From NCBI GenBank assembly GCA_015060005.1, contig SUZI01000001.1, forward strand, positions 62,001-126,000: 64,000 nucleotides of DNA. Reading direction: 5' to 3'. This document shows positions 26,022 through 36,049 of the stretch, piece after piece. Origin of the DNA: Rikenellaceae bacterium (GTDB lineage Bacteria > Bacteroidota > Bacteroidia > Bacteroidales > Rikenellaceae). A program made the translations under genes and the position numbers. The first letter of the stretch is position 1, and each line of letters starts with the position of its first letter. Below the pieces are notes generated by a model, which was given only the letters and a program-made list of their open reading frames with translations, did no database searches and was not told the origin of the DNA.

Positions 26022-26795
26022 TTACTTGTATATCTCCTCCAACAGGAATGCCAGACGCACACCTGCCTTCAGCAGCTGACGCTCAACAACAGGAGCATAG
26101 TATGCCACCTCGTTGTACGACAGATTCTTACCCTCTGGTATCTCCTCATATATCTTCTGAGCCTCTGCTACCGTCTCGGCAAACCAATCCTCTACCGTTC
26201 CCTTGCAAATCTCATCTATCTCCTCCTGTGAGAGGCGGTCAATCTGCTGCTGCCACTCGGTGTAGCTCCAGGCGTGTGCCGACTCCAAAATCTGGCTATC
26301 CCACACGCGGTGCAAGTTTGTATTCTTGTTGAAGAACTTAATCTGCACACGGTTGCCACCCACGTCGCTCTTACGACCTGCGTGCATCGGGCAGTGCATA
26401 TCGCCTACCAAGTGGATAAGCATACGCACAGCCTCATTCTCCTGCTCTGCTGTGAGCTCGCCGCTGCAGAGCTGTGTAACGATAGACTTCACCGCACCCA
26501 CTACGTCGCCCTTCTCGTTGCGAGGCATTGTCTCGTAGGTGTAGCCCTCATCCACGTTGGCATAGTGCCAAGTCGATGTATAGGCATATTTTGGCGTGTG
26601 GCTTGCGTTATCGAGCCAGTTGGCATAATATACCAACGAATGACCCTCCAACACGCTTGTAACCTTCTGTGCCACCTTCTTTGAGAGGTGCTGTTCGGCA
26701 ATATATGCCGCGATGTCGTGGCCTTTCTGTCCCCAGCCAAACACCTGTGTCGTGCAGAGCAGAGCCACGCTAAGTAAAAATAACGCTTTCTTCAT
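26022..26795 (-). CDS. Secreted S1/P1-type zinc nuclease
   Basis: 257 residues. The signal peptide ends at VFG, leaving Trp as the first mature residue (WGQKGHDIAAYIAE), as required because the N-terminal Trp backbone binds zinc in this family. Further ligands are visible in NWLDN, WHYANVDEG, LIHLVGDMHCPMHAG and NLHRVWDSQIL. These enzymes cut single-stranded DNA and RNA and remove 3' phosphates, here presumably in the periplasm for nutrient recovery. It starts 13 nt after rho on the same strand, so it may be co-transcribed. Confidence 0.92.
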   Translation of the reverse strand: MKKALFLLSVALLCTTQVFGWGQKGHDIAAYIAEQHLSKKVAQKVTSVLEGHSLVYYANWLDNASHTPKYAYTSTWHYANVDEGYTYETMPRNEKGDVVGAVKSIVTQLCSGELTAEQENEAVRMLIHLVGDMHCPMHAGRKSDVGGNRVQIKFFNKNTNLHRVWDSQILESAHAWSYTEWQQQIDRLSQEEIDEICKGTVEDWFAETVAEAQKIYEEIPEGKNLSYNEVAYYAPVVERQLLKAGVRLAFLLEEIYK

Positions 26796-26808
26796 TTTCG
26801 TATCTTGT

Positions 26809-28470
26809 TTATTGGTTCATTGTCGCTAAGAACTCCTCATTATCCTGAGTCATTCCCATCTGTTTTTGCAGGAACTCCATCGCCTCGACTGTTGTCATCT
26901 CCGACAAGTACTTACGCATCACCCACGTACGGTTCATCACCTCACGCGAGAGGAGCAAATCCTCACGTCGTGTACCCGACGAAATCACATCCACCGCAGG
27001 ATATACACGTTTGTTCGAGAGCTTACGGTCGAGCTGCAACTCCATGTTACCCGTACCCTTAAACTCCTCGAAAATCACCTCGTCCATCTTCGAGCCGGTG
27101 TCTATGAGGGCTGTCGCTATGATTGTCAGCGAGCCCTTCTCCTCGGTGTTACGTGCTGCACCGAAGAAACGCTTTGGCTTGTGCAGTGCGTTGGCATCCA
27201 CACCTCCCGAGAGCACCTTACCCGACGCTGGCTGCACCGAGTTGTACGCACGTGCCAAACGTGTTATCGAGTCGAGGAATATCACCACGTCGTGTCCGCA
27301 CTCCACCATTCGCTTTGCCTTCTCGAGCACCATCTCTGCTACTTTCACGTGGCGTGATGCCTGCTCGTCAAATGTCGATGCTACCACCTCAGCCTTCACG
27401 TTACGTGCCATCTCGGTAACCTCCTCGGGTCGCTCATCTATGAGCAGCACAATCATATACACCTCGGGATGGTTGTCTGCTATTGCGTTTGCTATCGACT
27501 GCAGGAGCATTGTCTTACCCGTCTTGGGCTGTGCCACGATAAGTCCTCGCTGACCCTTTCCGATAGGCGAGAAGAGGTCTACCACACGATTTGAGAGTGA
27601 GTTATGTCCCTTTCCCGTCAGGTTGAACTTCTCGCTTGGGAAGAGCGGTGTCATATACTCAAACTGCACGCGGTCGCGGATATACTCTGGCGAGAGTCCG
27701 TTTATCTCGTTCACACGCACCAGAGGGAAATACTTCTCGCCCTCCTTTGGTGGGTGTATCACTCCGCTTATGGTGTCGCCCGGCTTCAATCCGAAGAGCT
27801 TAATCTGCGATGGCGACACATATATGTCGTCGGGCGAGTTCAGGTAGTTGTAATCTGCCGAACGCAGGAATCCGTATCCATCCTGCATCACCTCCAATAC
27901 GCCCTCGCCTATTATCTCGCCTGCGAAATACTCTTTCTGTGGCTCTTTCGGCTGTGTGGGAGCTTTCGCTGCGGGCTCTGCTACCGCCTCTTCGGCTGCT
28001 GCGGGCTCTGCTTTTGGCTGCTCCACCGTTTGCGACGCTTGTTGATTCTTCGGCTTTCTGCCACGACGTTTTGGCTCGGGCTTTGGCTCGTTTGCAGGCT
28101 CCGCTTTTGGCTCTGACTGCTGTTGTGCTGCCTCCATATTTTGCTTTGGCTCGGCTGTCTGCTGCTCGGCAGTCGCTACGGGCTCTGCTATCGTTTTTTC
28201 TACTTGTGGCTCTGACTGTGGCTTGTTCTCCTCCACACGCACCGAGCTCATTCGTGGGCGGCGACCACGCTTCGCCTGCTGTGGTGCAGCCTGCTGTGGT
28301 GTAGGCTCACCACTCGTTGCAGCCTCCTCTGCTGGCTCCTGCATTGCCACCTGCATAATTCGCTCCAATAACTCGCGTTTCTTTAGCGTCATATCGGTTA
28401 TACCCAACACCTTCGCTATCTCACGCAATTCTCCGACGGACTTACCCTCGAGAGCTATCTTTTCTTGCAT
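26809..28470 (-). CDS. rho: Transcription termination factor Rho with extended low-complexity N-terminus
   Basis: 553 residues, about 130 longer than E. coli Rho. Residues 1-40 are the Rho N-terminal SAP-like domain ([19 protein letters not shown]). Residues about 50-180 are a low-complexity insert rich in Gln, Pro, Ala, Glu and Lys/Arg ([17 protein letters not shown]), a form seen across Bacteroidetes and thought to bind RNA. Then come the cold-shock-like RNA-binding domain ([14 protein letters not shown]) and the ATPase with Walker A as [20 protein letters not shown] and the Q/R loops. The gene has a good promoter at 28531-28560. Confidence 0.96.
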   Translation of the reverse strand: MQEKIALEGKSVGELREIAKVLGITDMTLKKRELLERIMQVAMQEPAEEAATSGEPTPQQAAPQQAKRGRRPRMSSVRVEENKPQSEPQVEKTIAEPVATAEQQTAEPKQNMEAAQQQSEPKAEPANEPKPEPKRRGRKPKNQQASQTVEQPKAEPAAAEEAVAEPAAKAPTQPKEPQKEYFAGEIIGEGVLEVMQDGYGFLRSADYNYLNSPDDIYVSPSQIKLFGLKPGDTISGVIHPPKEGEKYFPLVRVNEINGLSPEYIRDRVQFEYMTPLFPSEKFNLTGKGHNSLSNRVVDLFSPIGKGQRGLIVAQPKTGKTMLLQSIANAIADNHPEVYMIVLLIDERPEEVTEMARNVKAEVVASTFDEQASRHVKVAEMVLEKAKRMVECGHDVVIFLDSITRLARAYNSVQPASGKVLSGGVDANALHKPKRFFGAARNTEEKGSLTIIATALIDTGSKMDEVIFEEFKGTGNMELQLDRKLSNKRVYPAVDVISSGTRREDLLLSREVMNRTWVMRKYLSEMTTVEAMEFLQKQMGMTQDNEEFLATMNQ

Positions 28471-28530
28471 AATAAAAGTACTTTAGTTCTGATTTATCGG
28501 ATGATCGAACGACCATCACCATTGACACTG

Positions 28531-28560
28531 CAAATATAATACATTTTTTTATTTTGCAAA
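28531..28560 (-). promoter_or_regulatory. Promoter of rho
   Basis: Minus-strand TTTG (28560-28557), 18-nt spacer, TATATTTG (28538-28531), about 60 nt before the ATG. Confidence 0.65.
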
Positions 28561-28691
28561 AAAATCGCTCTCTTCGGCAAACTTAAAAGTAAAATGTAAA
28601 AGCTGAAAACTATTTTCTATTGCAACTTTAGTAACCTTTAATATCCTTTAGTTTTCCTATCTTCCCTCTTTACTCATTGCCCCTCAAAAGC

Positions 28692-28728
28692 ACAAAAAAA
28701 GCTGCGTTCCCTCTCGGAAACGCAGCCT
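28692..28728 (-). terminator. Terminator of the fimbrillin/beta-helix lipoprotein
   Basis: Minus-strand AAGGCTGCGTTTCC / GGAACGCAGC with loop GAGA, followed by TTTTTTTG, about 20 nt after the stop codon at 28749. The rest of 28471-28748 holds only the rho promoter. Confidence 0.8.
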
Positions 28729-28748
28729 TTAATATATAAGGTAAAACC

Positions 28749-31700
28749 TTACTGAATAGCTACACCGTCGATTGTAAGTGTACCTGTGCCAGATGGAACG
28801 AAACGACCATAGTAATGACGCTTTGCATCACCCTCTGGAGCTGTCTTACCAACCTGCTCCAAAGTGTTACCGCTCTCAGTGATGTTGCTAATCTCTACGT
28901 GACCATTGTTTGCAGTACCAACCACAACACCAGTTCTCCAACTACCATCATCTGTTGAAACCAAATGGTTGTTATTAACTGTACAATTATTAATTGTAAA
29001 GTATGTCCAATCGCTTGCACCTGCGTGACCACAAATACCGCCAACAGAACCTGGTGCTGTTATATCACAATTTTCAACAGAACAGTTTTCCACTGTAACA
29101 TAAGTCTTTACAGGACCATCGTTCTGATTGCTATAACCTGACACCCAACCAATCAAACCACCAACACGGACATCGCCTGATACCTCTATTGTAGAGTTCT
29201 TCAAGTGGCAGTTGATAAGAGTAATCTCCTCCATTGAGTCTGCATTAGCAATAAATGCACCATAACCCGTAGTGCCTGTTGTTTTAATATTTGCATCCTC
29301 GATTGTCAAGTTCTTGATAATAATACCAGACTTTCCTGCGAAACCGCCTGCAAACAAAGCTGCATCAAGACCCTTCAACACTGCTCCGTTACCATCCAAA
29401 GTTACATAGCCAGCACCGTTATAACCATCAACATTAATTGGAGTCCAATCTGCTGGAGCAGTGTATGTACCCTCAGCAAGCTCAATTACAGTATTACCAG
29501 CATCAGCTGCACCAGCTTTTGTCAACTCAGTTTTCAAATCAGCAACTGAAGCTACCTCAACAGTATTAACCTTACCACCATTTACAAAGGAGTAGTTACC
29601 ATCAATAGTAATTGTTGCAGTCTTGCCCTTAGTACCGTCCCACTGAGAAACATATGCCATCTCGCCATAAGCAGGAGCAGTACAACCGTTAAGCTCAACT
29701 GTTACACCCTGAGGGAATGCACTTGAGTTAACCTCAACAGCACCCTTAGATGCAGTGTTCTCGGTTACAAATGTACAACCGTCAAATGCAACAGCTGCAC
29801 TTCCCTTACCATTATCAACATATACGTTTACGCAACGGTCTGAGTATGTAAACTCGCAGTCTACGAACTCAACCTTGTTTGCACCGTATGTCCAAACATT
29901 GTGCTCAGTCTGTGTTGCAACGAACTCGCAGTCGGTGAACTTGGTTGGGCTATAGAGGAAAAGAAGATCCTTAACGATACAGCCATTAAACTCACAAGCA
30001 GCAGTGTGGAAGAAACCATTATAGTTATCCTTCTGAGACTGAATAGTTACGTTATCGAAGATAAGAGTAGTATTAGATGTATTCTGTGAGGCTTTTGGCA
30101 ATACATTTACAATAATCTCCTCACGGTTGCCAATACCTGTAATAGTAAGGCTCTTGTTCTGAACAACAGGAAGGTTGTATGTTCCAGCCTTCACGCTAAT
30201 CTCTGCCTCGTTGCCTTCGATAGCCGCGATAGCAGCATTCAAAGAGCTGTACCACTTACCATTAAGCTCAGCAACAGCAACCTCACCACCGATAATCTCG
30301 GTAACACCATCAACGATAACGGTCTGACCCTCCTTGTTATCTATAAAGTAATTTACGGTTTCGCCAACAAGAGTAGTGTCATTAATCTCAACAGTGTAGT
30401 TCTCACCCTTATATGGAGCAGAACCCAACTGTACAAAGTACTTAGAGTTCTCAACCTTGTTACCGTTGAATACAGCTACGTTACCCTCCTCAGCTACATA
30501 CTTCAAAGAGTAGTCCTTAGCTGTTGTGAAAGTACAGTTGTTAACCTCCATATCAACCTTACCGTAAATCTGCATTGCACGTGCACTTGTGTGGTTGTCC
30601 TTACCCTCGAATACGCAGTTGTTGAACTTGAATGTAACCAAGTTTGTAGTCCACCAAGTCATAACACCAGTCTCGCGACCAGATGTACCAGCTACGATAA
30701 ACTTACAGTCATCGAAAGTGAAGTGACCACCCCAAGCACCTACGCAAGGAGCAATATTCTGAGCAGTACCTGTAAACCAGCCACCCTCTACATCTGCACG
30801 TGTTGTATCGATAATAGAGTTATCGAAAGTGATACCCTTAACCTTTACAGTTGATGGAGTACCATTTGACTGATGGTCAAGACCTGCAAGAATTACCTCG
30901 CCGTTAGCCTTAAGTGTAATATTCTTACCACCTGTTACCTTAACAACCTCATTGTAAGTACCTGCTGCAATCTCAATGACAGCACCATCAGTAGCAGCAT
31001 TAACAGCCTCCTGAACAGTCTTATATGTGGTGTTGTTAACCATAGCACCTGCATAATCATACTCATCTGCGAAGATAGGATTAATCTCGATAGTGAAGTC
31101 GTAAGTGCTTGTCAACAAGTTACCAATGATATTGGTCTTGTAGTTACGCTGCAAAGGTACATTGTTGTAAGTGAACTCCTCCTCAAATGTACCGTTCTTT
31201 ACTGTGAACTTTACAATCTCCAACTCCTTAGCATTTACCAACAGGTAGTTCATTGAAAGAAGGTCATAAGTCTTACCGCCTACCTCGATAGTCTCGCCAG
31301 TGAGGATGTCAGCCATAGCGTAAGTACGCTCTGCCTCGTCAGCTACTGAACCATCTACCAAGTTCAAAGTCTTGTAAGCAGGAACAACAACCTTTGTCTG
31401 AGCTACAACCAAACCACCATCAGCAGCCTTCTGAGTATCAGCAGTAGCGATGTTGAGCTGAGCAAAAGGACGAGTCAAAACAATAGTCTGAGTGCGTGGA
31501 CCAGCTACCTCAGCAATAGTCTCGTACTTGTAGAAAGCATCGTAAGCCTCCTTGTTTGAATCCAAAGCATCAGCCACGGTAACCTTCTTCGCAGCCTTGT
31601 CAAATGTGTAAGGTGCACCTGGAGCCTGTGCCCAGAAGATTACTGCATACTCCTTACCATTTACCAGCTCAATCTCAACATTAGCCTTCAATGAAGAGAA

Positions 31701-31940
31701 AGCACCAGCCTTAGAGCCACTCAAAGCCTCAAGATAAGTACCATCAGCAGCATAAACTGCCCAAGACAAATCAACGGCAGTAGTACCATCGCCCAATGCA
31801 CGGGTAGCCATAACCGGAGCCTCTACAGCGAAAGTAACTGTCGACGTCTCACCACCTACAACAGTAGAGGCGTCGTCCTTTGAACAAGATGTTGCAAGCA
31901 TAGCAATAGCTGCAACAGCTACAAAAAACAGTTTTTTCAT
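28749..31940 (-). CDS. Surface lipoprotein: fimbrillin-like N-domain plus right-handed beta-helix repeats
   Basis: 1063 residues. The lipoprotein signal ends LATSCSKDD, with the K-D-D surface-export pattern after Cys. Residues about 30-300 resemble the Bacteroidales fimbrillin-like domain now called DUF6562 (VMATRALGDGTTAVDLSWAVY, RPFAQLNIATADTQ, VPLQRNYKTNIIGNLL). Residues about 310-1060 are parallel beta-helix (pectin-lyase-like) repeats with many 'VEISNITESGNT' and 'FNNCVFEG' type turns. A fimbrial or adhesive role fits the first half; the helix part could bind glycans. No catalytic motif is evident. Monocistronic: promoter at 32027-32056, terminator at 28692-28728. Confidence 0.8.
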   Translation of the reverse strand: MKKLFFVAVAAIAMLATSCSKDDASTVVGGETSTVTFAVEAPVMATRALGDGTTAVDLSWAVYAADGTYLEALSGSKAGAFSSLKANVEIELVNGKEYAVIFWAQAPGAPYTFDKAAKKVTVADALDSNKEAYDAFYKYETIAEVAGPRTQTIVLTRPFAQLNIATADTQKAADGGLVVAQTKVVVPAYKTLNLVDGSVADEAERTYAMADILTGETIEVGGKTYDLLSMNYLLVNAKELEIVKFTVKNGTFEEEFTYNNVPLQRNYKTNIIGNLLTSTYDFTIEINPIFADEYDYAGAMVNNTTYKTVQEAVNAATDGAVIEIAAGTYNEVVKVTGGKNITLKANGEVILAGLDHQSNGTPSTVKVKGITFDNSIIDTTRADVEGGWFTGTAQNIAPCVGAWGGHFTFDDCKFIVAGTSGRETGVMTWWTTNLVTFKFNNCVFEGKDNHTSARAMQIYGKVDMEVNNCTFTTAKDYSLKYVAEEGNVAVFNGNKVENSKYFVQLGSAPYKGENYTVEINDTTLVGETVNYFIDNKEGQTVIVDGVTEIIGGEVAVAELNGKWYSSLNAAIAAIEGNEAEISVKAGTYNLPVVQNKSLTITGIGNREEIIVNVLPKASQNTSNTTLIFDNVTIQSQKDNYNGFFHTAACEFNGCIVKDLLFLYSPTKFTDCEFVATQTEHNVWTYGANKVEFVDCEFTYSDRCVNVYVDNGKGSAAVAFDGCTFVTENTASKGAVEVNSSAFPQGVTVELNGCTAPAYGEMAYVSQWDGTKGKTATITIDGNYSFVNGGKVNTVEVASVADLKTELTKAGAADAGNTVIELAEGTYTAPADWTPINVDGYNGAGYVTLDGNGAVLKGLDAALFAGGFAGKSGIIIKNLTIEDANIKTTGTTGYGAFIANADSMEEITLINCHLKNSTIEVSGDVRVGGLIGWVSGYSNQNDGPVKTYVTVENCSVENCDITAPGSVGGICGHAGASDWTYFTINNCTVNNNHLVSTDDGSWRTGVVVGTANNGHVEISNITESGNTLEQVGKTAPEGDAKRHYYGRFVPSGTGTLTIDGVAIQ

Positions 31941-32026
31941 ACGTAAATTAATTTAAAAAATAAAAAAGTTAAAATGTATAAAATGTGTAAAAGTATATGC
32001 ACACTTTTGGTATTAATAAGGTTTAG

Positions 32027-32056
32027 CAAAGTTATGTATTTTTTCTTTATTTGCAA
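32027..32056 (-). promoter_or_regulatory. Promoter of the fimbrillin/beta-helix lipoprotein
   Basis: Minus-strand TTG (32056-32054), 19-nt spacer, TAACTTTG (32034-32027), about 87 nt before the ATG. The remaining bases to 32298 are AT-rich with no other signal. Confidence 0.65.
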
Positions 32057-32298
32057 CAACAATTTGCAATTAATTTTTCATTTTACCCCCCCCTACAATC
32101 TTCGTGCTGAATATCAATTATTTAGCCAAAAAATTATTTTGAAATATTTTTTCATTTTGAATGATAAAAATGCCAAAAAATGCTATAACCTCCCCTATTT
32201 CACCTCTCCGCCTTCCACACAAGCCACTTAAACGTATAGCCAAAATTTCTAAACAAACCCACCATTTTGGAGCAAATCTCCACACCTGCCTATACTGA

Positions 32299-32334
32299 CA
32301 AAAAAGAGCCGCCTGACCGCAAAGTCAAACAGCT
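32299..32334 (-). terminator. Terminator of the 32377..33888 gene
   Basis: Minus-strand GAGC-TGTT-TGAC-TTTGCG-GTCA-GGCG-GCTC followed by TTTTTTGTC: a stem with a symmetric internal loop and a T tract, about 40 nt after the stop codon. Confidence 0.6.
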
Positions 32335-32376
32335 CCCGATAGCTACAATATAGTGCTAAATTCTCTCGACGAGTCT

Positions 32377-33888
32377 TTATTTCGCCATCACAGGACGGAT
32401 TGGGCGAGCGTAGTTTCGCTCAACACCAAATATAGATGGTCGTTTGAAGCCCGTAGACTCATTAATCTGCATTTCACGCAGCGAATAAGAGTCATAGGCT
32501 ACACCCCAATCCAGATATGGCTGCACCGAGGAAGTCCAATAAAAACAATCTTCGTTATCAGCATTAGGGAAATCATCCCACCGCAACGTGCCCGCAGTAT
32601 AGTTGCCAGCAGCAGGGAGGAAAATCCAGTTACCATTGATGCGGCTTGTGATTCTAAATCCGTAACGACCGCTCATCATGACAACCTCCCAGTCGCAGTT
32701 ATTAGCGAGCTCGACCATCTGTGCCTTGGTAGGTATCTGCCATCCGTCACCCCACTGTGCGGTAGCCGCATCGTAAGCAGGGTTGGCTGTAATATCTTTT
32801 ATATCTCTGTTTAGGTGAAGATTGTTACGTTTGCGAACAGGAGTAAAAATATCTTTAGGCTCTCCCCACTGGAAGTAGAGACCATTTGCATCTGGATATT
32901 CAGCACCTATGTTACAGGTTGCCCACTTAGTACCCGAAGGCAGGCCCAAATCCACCCACGCGTGACCATTGGTCTCTCCCGAGGCAGGACAATCAATGTG
33001 GTCCGGCTTACTCAGCACCGCACGCACCGAGTTACCATAGTAACGTGAAGCACCACCCATCTCACCCAGAGCAGCACCATAGTGATAACTGAAAGCTCCG
33101 GTGAAACCGTCAGCTGTCGATGTCCAATAGTTACCGCAGGTGGTAGCGTTACTTGTTGAAGTACCATCCTTAAATCCGGCAGCAGGAAGAACAATACTGC
33201 GACCATTAATCACACTTGTAATAACGTGAGCATAACGACCGCCTACTTTCTCATACTTTGCGATGCTGTAACGCAGCAACTCGGCAAACTCTACATTCGT
33301 CGGCATACGCCAGCCGTTACCCCACTTGGCAGCAGCCACATCGCTACTCTTGTCGTTAGAAATCTCCCAAACATCCTGATCGTGTGTCTTACTGTTAGAC
33401 TCTGTGTATGAGCTCTTGGTCGCAACCTCACCCCACGCATAGTGCCCTCCTGGCTGCTCGGGCGATGTAGCACCAATGTTGCAGGTTGCCCACAATGTTC
33501 CCGAAGGCAGACCCATATCTACCCACGCGTGACCGCCCGTAGTGCCCGTCTCAGGACGCTTAGGCTCAGGTGTCATCGGAGAGGTTACAGGCTGCAAATC
33601 GTTATTCACATCCTTGGCATTGCTACTCTTATTCTGTGCCACCGCCTGCTTTGTTGGTTGCTCTGCCTGCTCAGCAGGAGCCTCTCCCCAGCTCGACTCT
33701 TCAGCCTGCTGCTGCGGTTGCTCCGCCTGAGAGTGAGATCCTGACTCCGACCCATTAACCGCTGTAGTTACCTGATTGACAACCTCTTTCTTTACGGCTT
33801 TACCCAATCGCTTGAGCAATCCTTGTGCCGATACATCTGCCGCACCCGCCAACAACATAGCCAATGCGACTACTAAAAACTTTCTCAT
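32377..33888 (-). CDS. Secreted protein with two FISUMP-like domains
   Basis: 503 residues. Signal peptide MRKFLVVALAMLLAGAADVSAQ. Residues 25-115 form a low-complexity Gln/Glu/Ala linker. Two related domains follow, each beginning 'GHAWVDLGLPSGTKWATCNIGA' (residues about 120 and 312), then 'YAWGE' or 'FQWGE', then 'W...WRMPT' or 'WQIPT', 'NGRSIVLPAAG' or 'NGNWIFLPAAG', and ending in 'SVRAVLSK' or 'PIRPVMAK'. This is the Bacteroidales form of the Fibrobacter succinogenes major paralogous domain. Function unknown; it is probably displayed or secreted. The two domains differ enough to be an old duplication. Confidence 0.78.
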   Translation of the reverse strand: MRKFLVVALAMLLAGAADVSAQGLLKRLGKAVKKEVVNQVTTAVNGSESGSHSQAEQPQQQAEESSWGEAPAEQAEQPTKQAVAQNKSSNAKDVNNDLQPVTSPMTPEPKRPETGTTGGHAWVDMGLPSGTLWATCNIGATSPEQPGGHYAWGEVATKSSYTESNSKTHDQDVWEISNDKSSDVAAAKWGNGWRMPTNVEFAELLRYSIAKYEKVGGRYAHVITSVINGRSIVLPAAGFKDGTSTSNATTCGNYWTSTADGFTGAFSYHYGAALGEMGGASRYYGNSVRAVLSKPDHIDCPASGETNGHAWVDLGLPSGTKWATCNIGAEYPDANGLYFQWGEPKDIFTPVRKRNNLHLNRDIKDITANPAYDAATAQWGDGWQIPTKAQMVELANNCDWEVVMMSGRYGFRITSRINGNWIFLPAAGNYTAGTLRWDDFPNADNEDCFYWTSSVQPYLDWGVAYDSYSLREMQINESTGFKRPSIFGVERNYARPIRPVMAK

Positions 33889-33929
33889 AACAAATGGTTT
33901 CTTGTTTATATTTCTTTACTCCTACCGAA

Positions 33930-34230
33930 GGAGTGCTACACTTCTCTGCAATAGAAATTCTATAAGTGGTGCTAATCTTGACAGCTGCTCGAAGAGAACA
34001 AAACCGCAGTTTACTTGGAGTAAATGAGGATTTTGGGCTCAAGGCAGATGCCGAAGGAGTGCCGCTTAGAGGATTTCCCACAATTGAGCAAGTCCTCTCT
34101 GCAATAGAAATTCTATAAGTAGTGCTAATTTGGTAGCTGCTCGAAGTCCTCGGAAGCGGAGCATACTCGACGTATGTGAGCATTGCGAGGGCGAGGCAGA
34201 TGACAAAGGAGTGCTGCTTAGAGGATTTCT
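33930..34230. repeat. Tandem intergenic repeat of about 140 bp with two hairpin elements
   Basis: Two copies share CTCTGCAATAGAAATTCTAT, GTGCTAAT, AGCTGCTCGAAG, then an apical hairpin and CTTAGAGGATTTC(C/T)CACAATTGA. Apical hairpins: TTTAC-TTGGA-GTAAA at about 34009-34025 and CATAC-TCGAC-GTATG at about 34162-34176. The stem bases differ but pair in both, and the GCGGA/GAGCA or CCGCA/GAGGA loops flank them. No gene is present. Confidence 0.7.
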
Positions 34231-34352
34231 CACAATTGAATAGAGTGCGTAAGTACAAGGCTTGCGAAAATGCGACAAGCGGAGCATACTTGACGTATGT
34301 GAGCATTGTCGCATTGAGCGTAACGCAGTAATTGCCGCTCTATTCAATTGTG
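34231..34352. repeat. Long hairpin repeat with 15-bp perfect terminal inverted repeats, overlapping the cyclophilin stop codon
   Basis: CACAATTGAATAGAG (34231-34245) is the exact inverse complement of 34338-34352. Inside, AATGCGACAA pairs with TTGTCGCATT around the conserved GCGGA / GAGCA loop and the tip CATAC-TTGAC-GTATG. The right arm encodes the last four codons and stop of the cyclophilin gene, so the hairpin probably also ends its transcript. Confidence 0.7.
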
Positions 34353-34771
34353 ATAGAGAAGATAAGGTCGCCCGCACGTATATCATCAATCACATCCAAC
34401 CCCTCAACCACCTTACCAAAGCAAGTATGAACACCGTCAAGATGCTGGGTATTAGTACGGTTATGACAGATGAAGAACTGTGAGCCTCCGGTATCCTTGC
34501 CTCGGTGAGCCATCGAGAGCACGCCACGGTCGTGATACTGACGTGGGGCAGATGTCTCGCACTTAATGGTGTAGCCAGGACCACCTGCACCGTTGCCGAT
34601 AGGGCAACCGCCCTGAATAACAAAGTCGGGGATAACACGATGGAAAGTGAGTCCATCATAGAAACGGCTCTCGGCGAGCTTGATAAAGTTTGCCACGGTG
34701 ATAGGTGTCTCCTTCTCGTAGAGCTCCACCTTCATATCACCCTTCTCGGTAGAGATAATTGCGTATTTCAT
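34340..34771 (-). CDS. Cyclophilin-type peptidyl-prolyl cis-trans isomerase
   Basis: 143 residues, cytoplasmic (no signal peptide). Catalytic-core motifs: [44 protein letters not shown] and [19 protein letters not shown]. The start [19 protein letters not shown] is typical of the short bacterial form. It catalyses proline isomerisation in protein folding. The last codons lie inside a long hairpin repeat. Confidence 0.93.
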   Translation of the reverse strand: MKYAIISTEKGDMKVELYEKETPITVANFIKLAESRFYDGLTFHRVIPDFVIQGGCPIGNGAGGPGYTIKCETSAPRQYHDRGVLSMAHRGKDTGGSQFFICHNRTNTQHLDGVHTCFGKVVEGLDVIDDIRAGDLIFSITIE

Positions 34772-34970
34772 AATTGATTTTATTAGTTCCTACGCCAAAG
34801 GTACAAATTTTGCCGCAGAGGTCAAAATTTTTCCCACCTAAGAGTTGAATTCTCCACACGCCACCCACAAATTGCCATACATTGATTATGTAGGTGGTCA
34901 TCATTTTCTGTTGACAGATATAACAATTTGCTCCGAGGTGAAAGATTTTTCAAAAATTTCTGCCGAAAAA

Positions 34971-35003
34971 TTTGGAAAACCGAGCTGTTTGGTTATATCT
35001 TTG
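34971..35003 (+). promoter_or_regulatory. Promoter of the SPFH operon
   Basis: TTTG at 34971-34974, 21-nt spacer, TATCTTTG at 34996-35003. The leader is about 80 nt, and GATATC and GATATT lie just downstream as a small inverted repeat. Upstream, 34772-34970 is AT-rich with no other signal. Confidence 0.65.
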
Positions 35004-35088
35004 TGATATCAAAATGATATTACCGAACGAGGGGCAAAATCCTCGGTCATAGACGATAAAAAAGTATAACCTTTAATAATCTAAAACT

Positions 35089-36030
35089 ATGGAAAACAAG
35101 AATTACACCTACTCGGGCTGGAAACTCAATGGTTTCGTAGCACTCTGCCTCAACCTTATTTTGCTTGCAGCGGCAGTGCTCTGCATCGTCTCTCTTGCCA
35201 AGAGCGGCGATATGGTAGCAGTCTATGTGGTAGCGATGATAGCGTCGCTCGTGCTGACAATAATAATGCTCTGCGGATATATTATGTTGGAGCCCAACGA
35301 GTCGCGAGTGCTGCTCTTCTTTGGTAAATATCGTGGCACATTCTACGACACAGGCTTCTGGTGGATAAACCCTTTTATGTCTGCCAAGAAACTCTCGATG
35401 CGTGCTCGTAACCTCAATGTCGACCCCATAAAGGTGAACGACAAGGCAGGAAACCCTATCCTCATCGGCTTGGTTGTCGTATGGAAAATCAAGAATGACG
35501 GTGCTTATAATGCTGTATTCGAGATTGACGCCCCATCGGAAATTGGCACAGCGGGCTCTATGCGTATGAATGTATTGGAGAACTTCGTGGCTGTGCAGAG
35601 CGACTCGGCACTACGTCAGGTGGCGGGTATGTATGCCTACGACGAGAACACCAACAACTCAACCGACGAGGTAACACTCCGCTCGGGAGGCGACGAGATA
35701 AACGACAAGCTGACTGACGAGCTCAACGAGCGTCTGTCGATAGCCGGCATCGAGGTTGTGGAGGCACGACTCAACTATCTGGCATACGCACCCGAGATTG
35801 CAGCAGCTATGTTGCGTCGTCAGCAGGCAGATGCAATAATCTCGGCACGCGAGAAGATTGTCGAGGGAGCGGTGTCGATGGTCAAGATTGCCCTGGAGCG
35901 TCTTGCCGACGAGGATGTTGTCGAGCTCGACGAGGAGCGTAAGGCAGCTATGGTGAGCAACCTGCTCGTCGTGCTTTGTGCTGATGAGGCAGCACAACCC
36001 GTAGTGAATACCGGCACGCTGCACAACTAA
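35089..36030 (+). CDS. SPFH/Band 7 domain membrane protein
   Basis: 313 residues. Two membrane helices lie at about 15-38 and 43-66, followed by the SPFH domain starting [28 protein letters not shown], with [24 protein letters not shown] and a helical C-part ([48 protein letters not shown] in outline). Such proteins form oligomeric membrane scaffolds. The next gene is a small ribbon-helix-helix-type protein, 19 nt downstream; this pairing recurs in Bacteroidetes. Role unknown. Confidence 0.87.
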   Translation: MENKNYTYSGWKLNGFVALCLNLILLAAAVLCIVSLAKSGDMVAVYVVAMIASLVLTIIMLCGYIMLEPNESRVLLFFGKYRGTFYDTGFWWINPFMSAKKLSMRARNLNVDPIKVNDKAGNPILIGLVVVWKIKNDGAYNAVFEIDAPSEIGTAGSMRMNVLENFVAVQSDSALRQVAGMYAYDENTNNSTDEVTLRSGGDEINDKLTDELNERLSIAGIEVVEARLNYLAYAPEIAAAMLRRQQADAIISAREKIVEGAVSMVKIALERLADEDVVELDEERKAAMVSNLLVVLCADEAAQPVVNTGTLHN

Positions 36031-36049
36031 CGACCGCCAACAATCTACT

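Noticed and set aside
25283..26062. 259-residue minus-strand frame
   Set aside because: Antisense to the end of the DUF2723 gene and crossing its terminator hairpin.
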